Of a DNA stretch of 64,000 nt, positions 62,136 through 64,000 are shown piece after piece. Under the pieces are notes generated by a model, which did no database searches, was not told the origin of the DNA, and saw nothing but the letters and a program-made list of their open reading frames with translations. The position numbers and the translations under genes were made by a program. How positions within the stretch are numbered: position 1 is the stretch's first letter; every line of letters begins with the position of its first letter. This stretch comes from SHZI01 sp038214295 (GTDB lineage: Bacteria > Pseudomonadota > Gammaproteobacteria > Steroidobacterales > GCA-2729495). The DNA lies in contig JBBQSA010000012.1 in assembly GCA_038214295.1 (NCBI GenBank), positions 1 to 64,000 of the forward strand, read 5' to 3'.

Positions 62136-63517
62136 AGCCTGAGTTCCCGGAGCTTCGCTTCCGTCAGGTCGTAGCGCAGCAGCACGAGGACCGCGGCCAG
62201 GTTGCACAGGGCCGGGATGATGGCGATGCTGAGAAAGATGCCCAGGAGAGCGTTGTCCGTCTGGGCCACGGCGGCGTTGTTGACCGATTCCTTGTAACCC
62301 AGCGCGCCCAGCACGATGGTCATCATCAGCGGGCTGATGGCATACGCCGCTTTCTCGACCACGTTGTAGGCACCCGCGTAGGCGCCCTCGCGGCGCAGGC
62401 CCGTTTTCAGGTAGTCGTACTCCATCACGTCCGGCAGCATTGTCAGCCCCAGCAACAGCTTGCCCGCGGCAAAGCTGCCCAGCAGGAAGGCGCGGACGAT
62501 GAACAGGGCCACCGGTTCGCCGGGCCCGGCGAGGAGCCAGGTGAGGGCGGTGAGCAGGAAGCCGATGGTGGCGGCGATCAGTACGTTCCTCTTGCCGAAG
62601 CGCGCTGACAGCGGTACCCAGACCAGGGGCACGGTAATGAAGGCAGCAATGCCGTGCGCTGCCGTGTACCAGAGCATCACGCCCTGTTCCAGCTTCAGGA
62701 CGTTCTTGACGAAGAACAGCAGCGTGGCAAACACCGTGGCGCCGGCCACCAGGATCAGGAACTTGAAGGCCGCCAGCAGCATGAACGGCCGGTTGCGGAG
62801 GGCGGAGCGCAGCTGGTCCATCGCCGGGTAGCGGACGGACGTCCGCTGCACCTGGCGCGCCTTCGCCGTGCCGAAGAAGCACGCGACCATGGTCACCAGC
62901 GTGCACAGGGCGAGCACCGCACCGACCAGCGAGTAGCCGTCCAGCCCGCCGCCGAATTCCTGCGCCAGGCGCGGCCCGAGGCCGACGGCGATGAAGTTGC
63001 CGACCTGGATGAAGATCACCCGGTAGGACATGATCGCCGTCCGCTCGTGGTAGTGGCTCGACATCTCCGCCGGCATGGCCAGGTAGGGCACGTTGAAGAT
63101 CGCGTAGCCGGTGGAGTAGAGCAGCAGGGCGCCGAGCACCCAGGCCAGGACGGCGGGCGAGGCGCCACTGCTGCCCACCGCCGGCGTATTGAAAATCACG
63201 AGGAACCAGGTGCTGCAGAGGATCGCCCCGAGCAGGAACCAGGGACGGCGCCGGCCCCAGCGGGACTTCGTGTTGTCGCTCAGGATGCCCATGGGCACGT
63301 TGATGAGCGCGTCATAGATCTTGGCGATCACGATCAGCGTGCCCGCCACCTCCAGCTTCAGGCCGACCACGTTGGTCAGGTAGAAGAGCAGCAGGGCCGA
63401 GTAGGTGTTGAAGAGCAGGGAAACGCCGAGCGAGCCGATCCCCCAGCCGAACCGGGTCCCGAAGGGCACCGGTCCGGTCTCCGGTGTGTGCAGTGGCCGG
63501 TCAGTCGCGCTGTGCAT
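62084..63517 (-). CDS. GPH-family (glycoside-pentoside-hexuronide) MFS symporter
   Basis: A 477-residue, twelve-helix transporter of the GPH:cation symporter (MelB-like) group. FGWGIGSLGVSLLFNTYSALL, VIAKIYDALINVPMGILSDN and KSRWGRRRPWFLLGAI are the family opening; LPDVMEYDYLKTGLRREGAY is the conserved second-half loop. Substrates are usually sugars or uronides taken up with Na+ or H+; the polysaccharide genes are 60 kb away, so no link is claimed. It is divergent from the NnrU-like gene. Confidence 0.9.
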   Translation of the reverse strand: MHSATDRPLHTPETGPVPFGTRFGWGIGSLGVSLLFNTYSALLLFYLTNVVGLKLEVAGTLIVIAKIYDALINVPMGILSDNTKSRWGRRRPWFLLGAILCSTWFLVIFNTPAVGSSGASPAVLAWVLGALLLYSTGYAIFNVPYLAMPAEMSSHYHERTAIMSYRVIFIQVGNFIAVGLGPRLAQEFGGGLDGYSLVGAVLALCTLVTMVACFFGTAKARQVQRTSVRYPAMDQLRSALRNRPFMLLAAFKFLILVAGATVFATLLFFVKNVLKLEQGVMLWYTAAHGIAAFITVPLVWVPLSARFGKRNVLIAATIGFLLTALTWLLAGPGEPVALFIVRAFLLGSFAAGKLLLGLTMLPDVMEYDYLKTGLRREGAYAGAYNVVEKAAYAISPLMMTIVLGALGYKESVNNAAVAQTDNALLGIFLSIAIIPALCNLAAVLVLLRYDLTEAKLRELRLQALGGNGGAGEEGVPG

Positions 63518-63608
63518 TGAATACGGGGTCCAGGCGGGGTCGGGTGCCTAGATTGGCACAGGTAGCTCAGCTTCCGCTCCGGGCACCGGATGAGCGATCA
63601 TTTGTGGC

Positions 63609-64000
63609 ATGGCCAGATTCCTCACCGTCCTCGCGATCTTCCTGATCGCCCATGTCATTCCCGCGATGCCGGCAGTCCGCCGGTCGCTGCAGGTGCGGCT
63701 GGGCGAGGGGGGCTTCATCGGCGCCTACTCGGTCCTGTCCCTGCTCCTGTTTGCCTGGCTGATCCGCGAGGCGCTGCTCGCCCCCTACGTCCCGCTCTGG
63801 TTTGCGGGCGACTGGGGTTACTGGCTTGCGCTCGCCGGGCTGCCGCTGGCCCTGCTGCTGCTCGGGATGGGCGTGCTGGTGCCAAACCCCCTGTCCATTG
63901 CGTTCGTGACGCGGGCCTACGATGCCGGTGCGCCGGGTGCCGTGGCGCTCACCCGCCACCCGATCCTCTGGGGCCTCGGCCTCTGGGGCCTGGCCCACGT
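63609..64000 (+). CDS. NnrU-family membrane protein, 3' truncated by window
   Basis: The first 130 codons of a multi-helix membrane protein, open to the end of the window. It starts MARFLTVLAIFLIAHVIP, has helices around 45-60 and 72-90, and ends in ALTRHPILWGLGLWGLAH, which matches the NnrU signature R-H-P-x-L-W. NnrU proteins are linked to denitrification in some bacteria and to carotenoid isomerase relatives in plants; no nitrogen-oxide genes are visible here. The start codon 63609 follows GATGAGCG weakly; the divergent neighbour is the GPH transporter. Confidence 0.85.
   Translation, partial: MARFLTVLAIFLIAHVIPAMPAVRRSLQVRLGEGGFIGAYSVLSLLLFAWLIREALLAPYVPLWFAGDWGYWLALAGLPLALLLLGMGVLVPNPLSIAFVTRAYDAGAPGAVALTRHPILWGLGLWGLAH

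Overview
The window is about 64 kb of GC-rich (roughly two thirds G+C), densely coded bacterial chromosome. No rRNA, tRNA, phage, plasmid or CRISPR signature was seen. A glutaminyl-tRNA synthetase, two large TonB-dependent receptors, an RND efflux pair, a high-potential iron-sulfur protein (HiPIP) and many Tat-exported oxidoreductases point to a Gram-negative proteobacterium. A catabolically versatile gammaproteobacterium near the Steroidobacter/Nevskia type is my best guess, inferred from gene content only.

Layout. 1-4445: end of a surface polysaccharide cluster (bi-domain dehydrogenase, heparinase II/III-like protein, GT4 glycosyltransferase) in tight + strand order. 4450-8873: alpha/beta hydrolase, VAO/PCMH-type flavoprotein and D-hydantoinase-like amidohydrolase, separated by palindromic repeat DNA. 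9103-15677: small conserved protein, TonB receptor, SDR, glnS, and a SAM-hydrolase-like protein downstream of an RND pump (15704-19977, - strand). 20255-33130: a molybdenum island with HiPIP, mobB, moeA, a type II DMSO-reductase-family enzyme (catalytic subunit, TorD-like chaperone, four-cluster ferredoxin subunit), a two-domain VOC protein, a DUF697 membrane protein on the opposite strand, and a pyrogallol-phloroglucinol transhydroxylase homologue. The large subunit of the last carries an extra N-terminal SCP2-like lipid-binding domain, and its ferredoxin subunit has lost one cluster. 33150-43085: NmrA-like reductase, rhomboid protease, spinster-like MFS, TauD-like dioxygenase, second TonB receptor, and a TetR-MFS-aldo/keto reductase operon. 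43187-52948: nitrilase-superfamily protein without its catalytic cysteine, GntR regulator, and a dipeptide-type ABC importer split between a + strand binding protein and a seven-gene - strand operon. 53022-57594: exported isoquinoline-oxidoreductase-type molybdoprotein, FGE-like lipoprotein, flavin amine oxidase. 57701-60672: 4-hydroxybutyryl-CoA-dehydratase-like protein plus aldehyde dehydrogenase. 60727-end: NfeD/stomatin pair, GPH-type MFS, and the start of an NnrU-family gene.

How it fits together. The theme is uptake (TonB receptors, MFS and ABC transporters) and oxidative or hydrolytic handling of organic compounds by three unrelated molybdenum enzymes, with cofactor genes (mobB, moeA) and a periplasmic electron carrier (HiPIP) beside them. 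The strongest candidate for an undescribed system is 20.2-33.1 kb: a periplasmic type II molybdenum oxidoreductase encoded next to a cytoplasmic SCP2-fused transhydroxylase, which suggests oxygen-independent hydroxylation of a hydrophobic substrate. That is inference; the substrate cannot be read from sequence.
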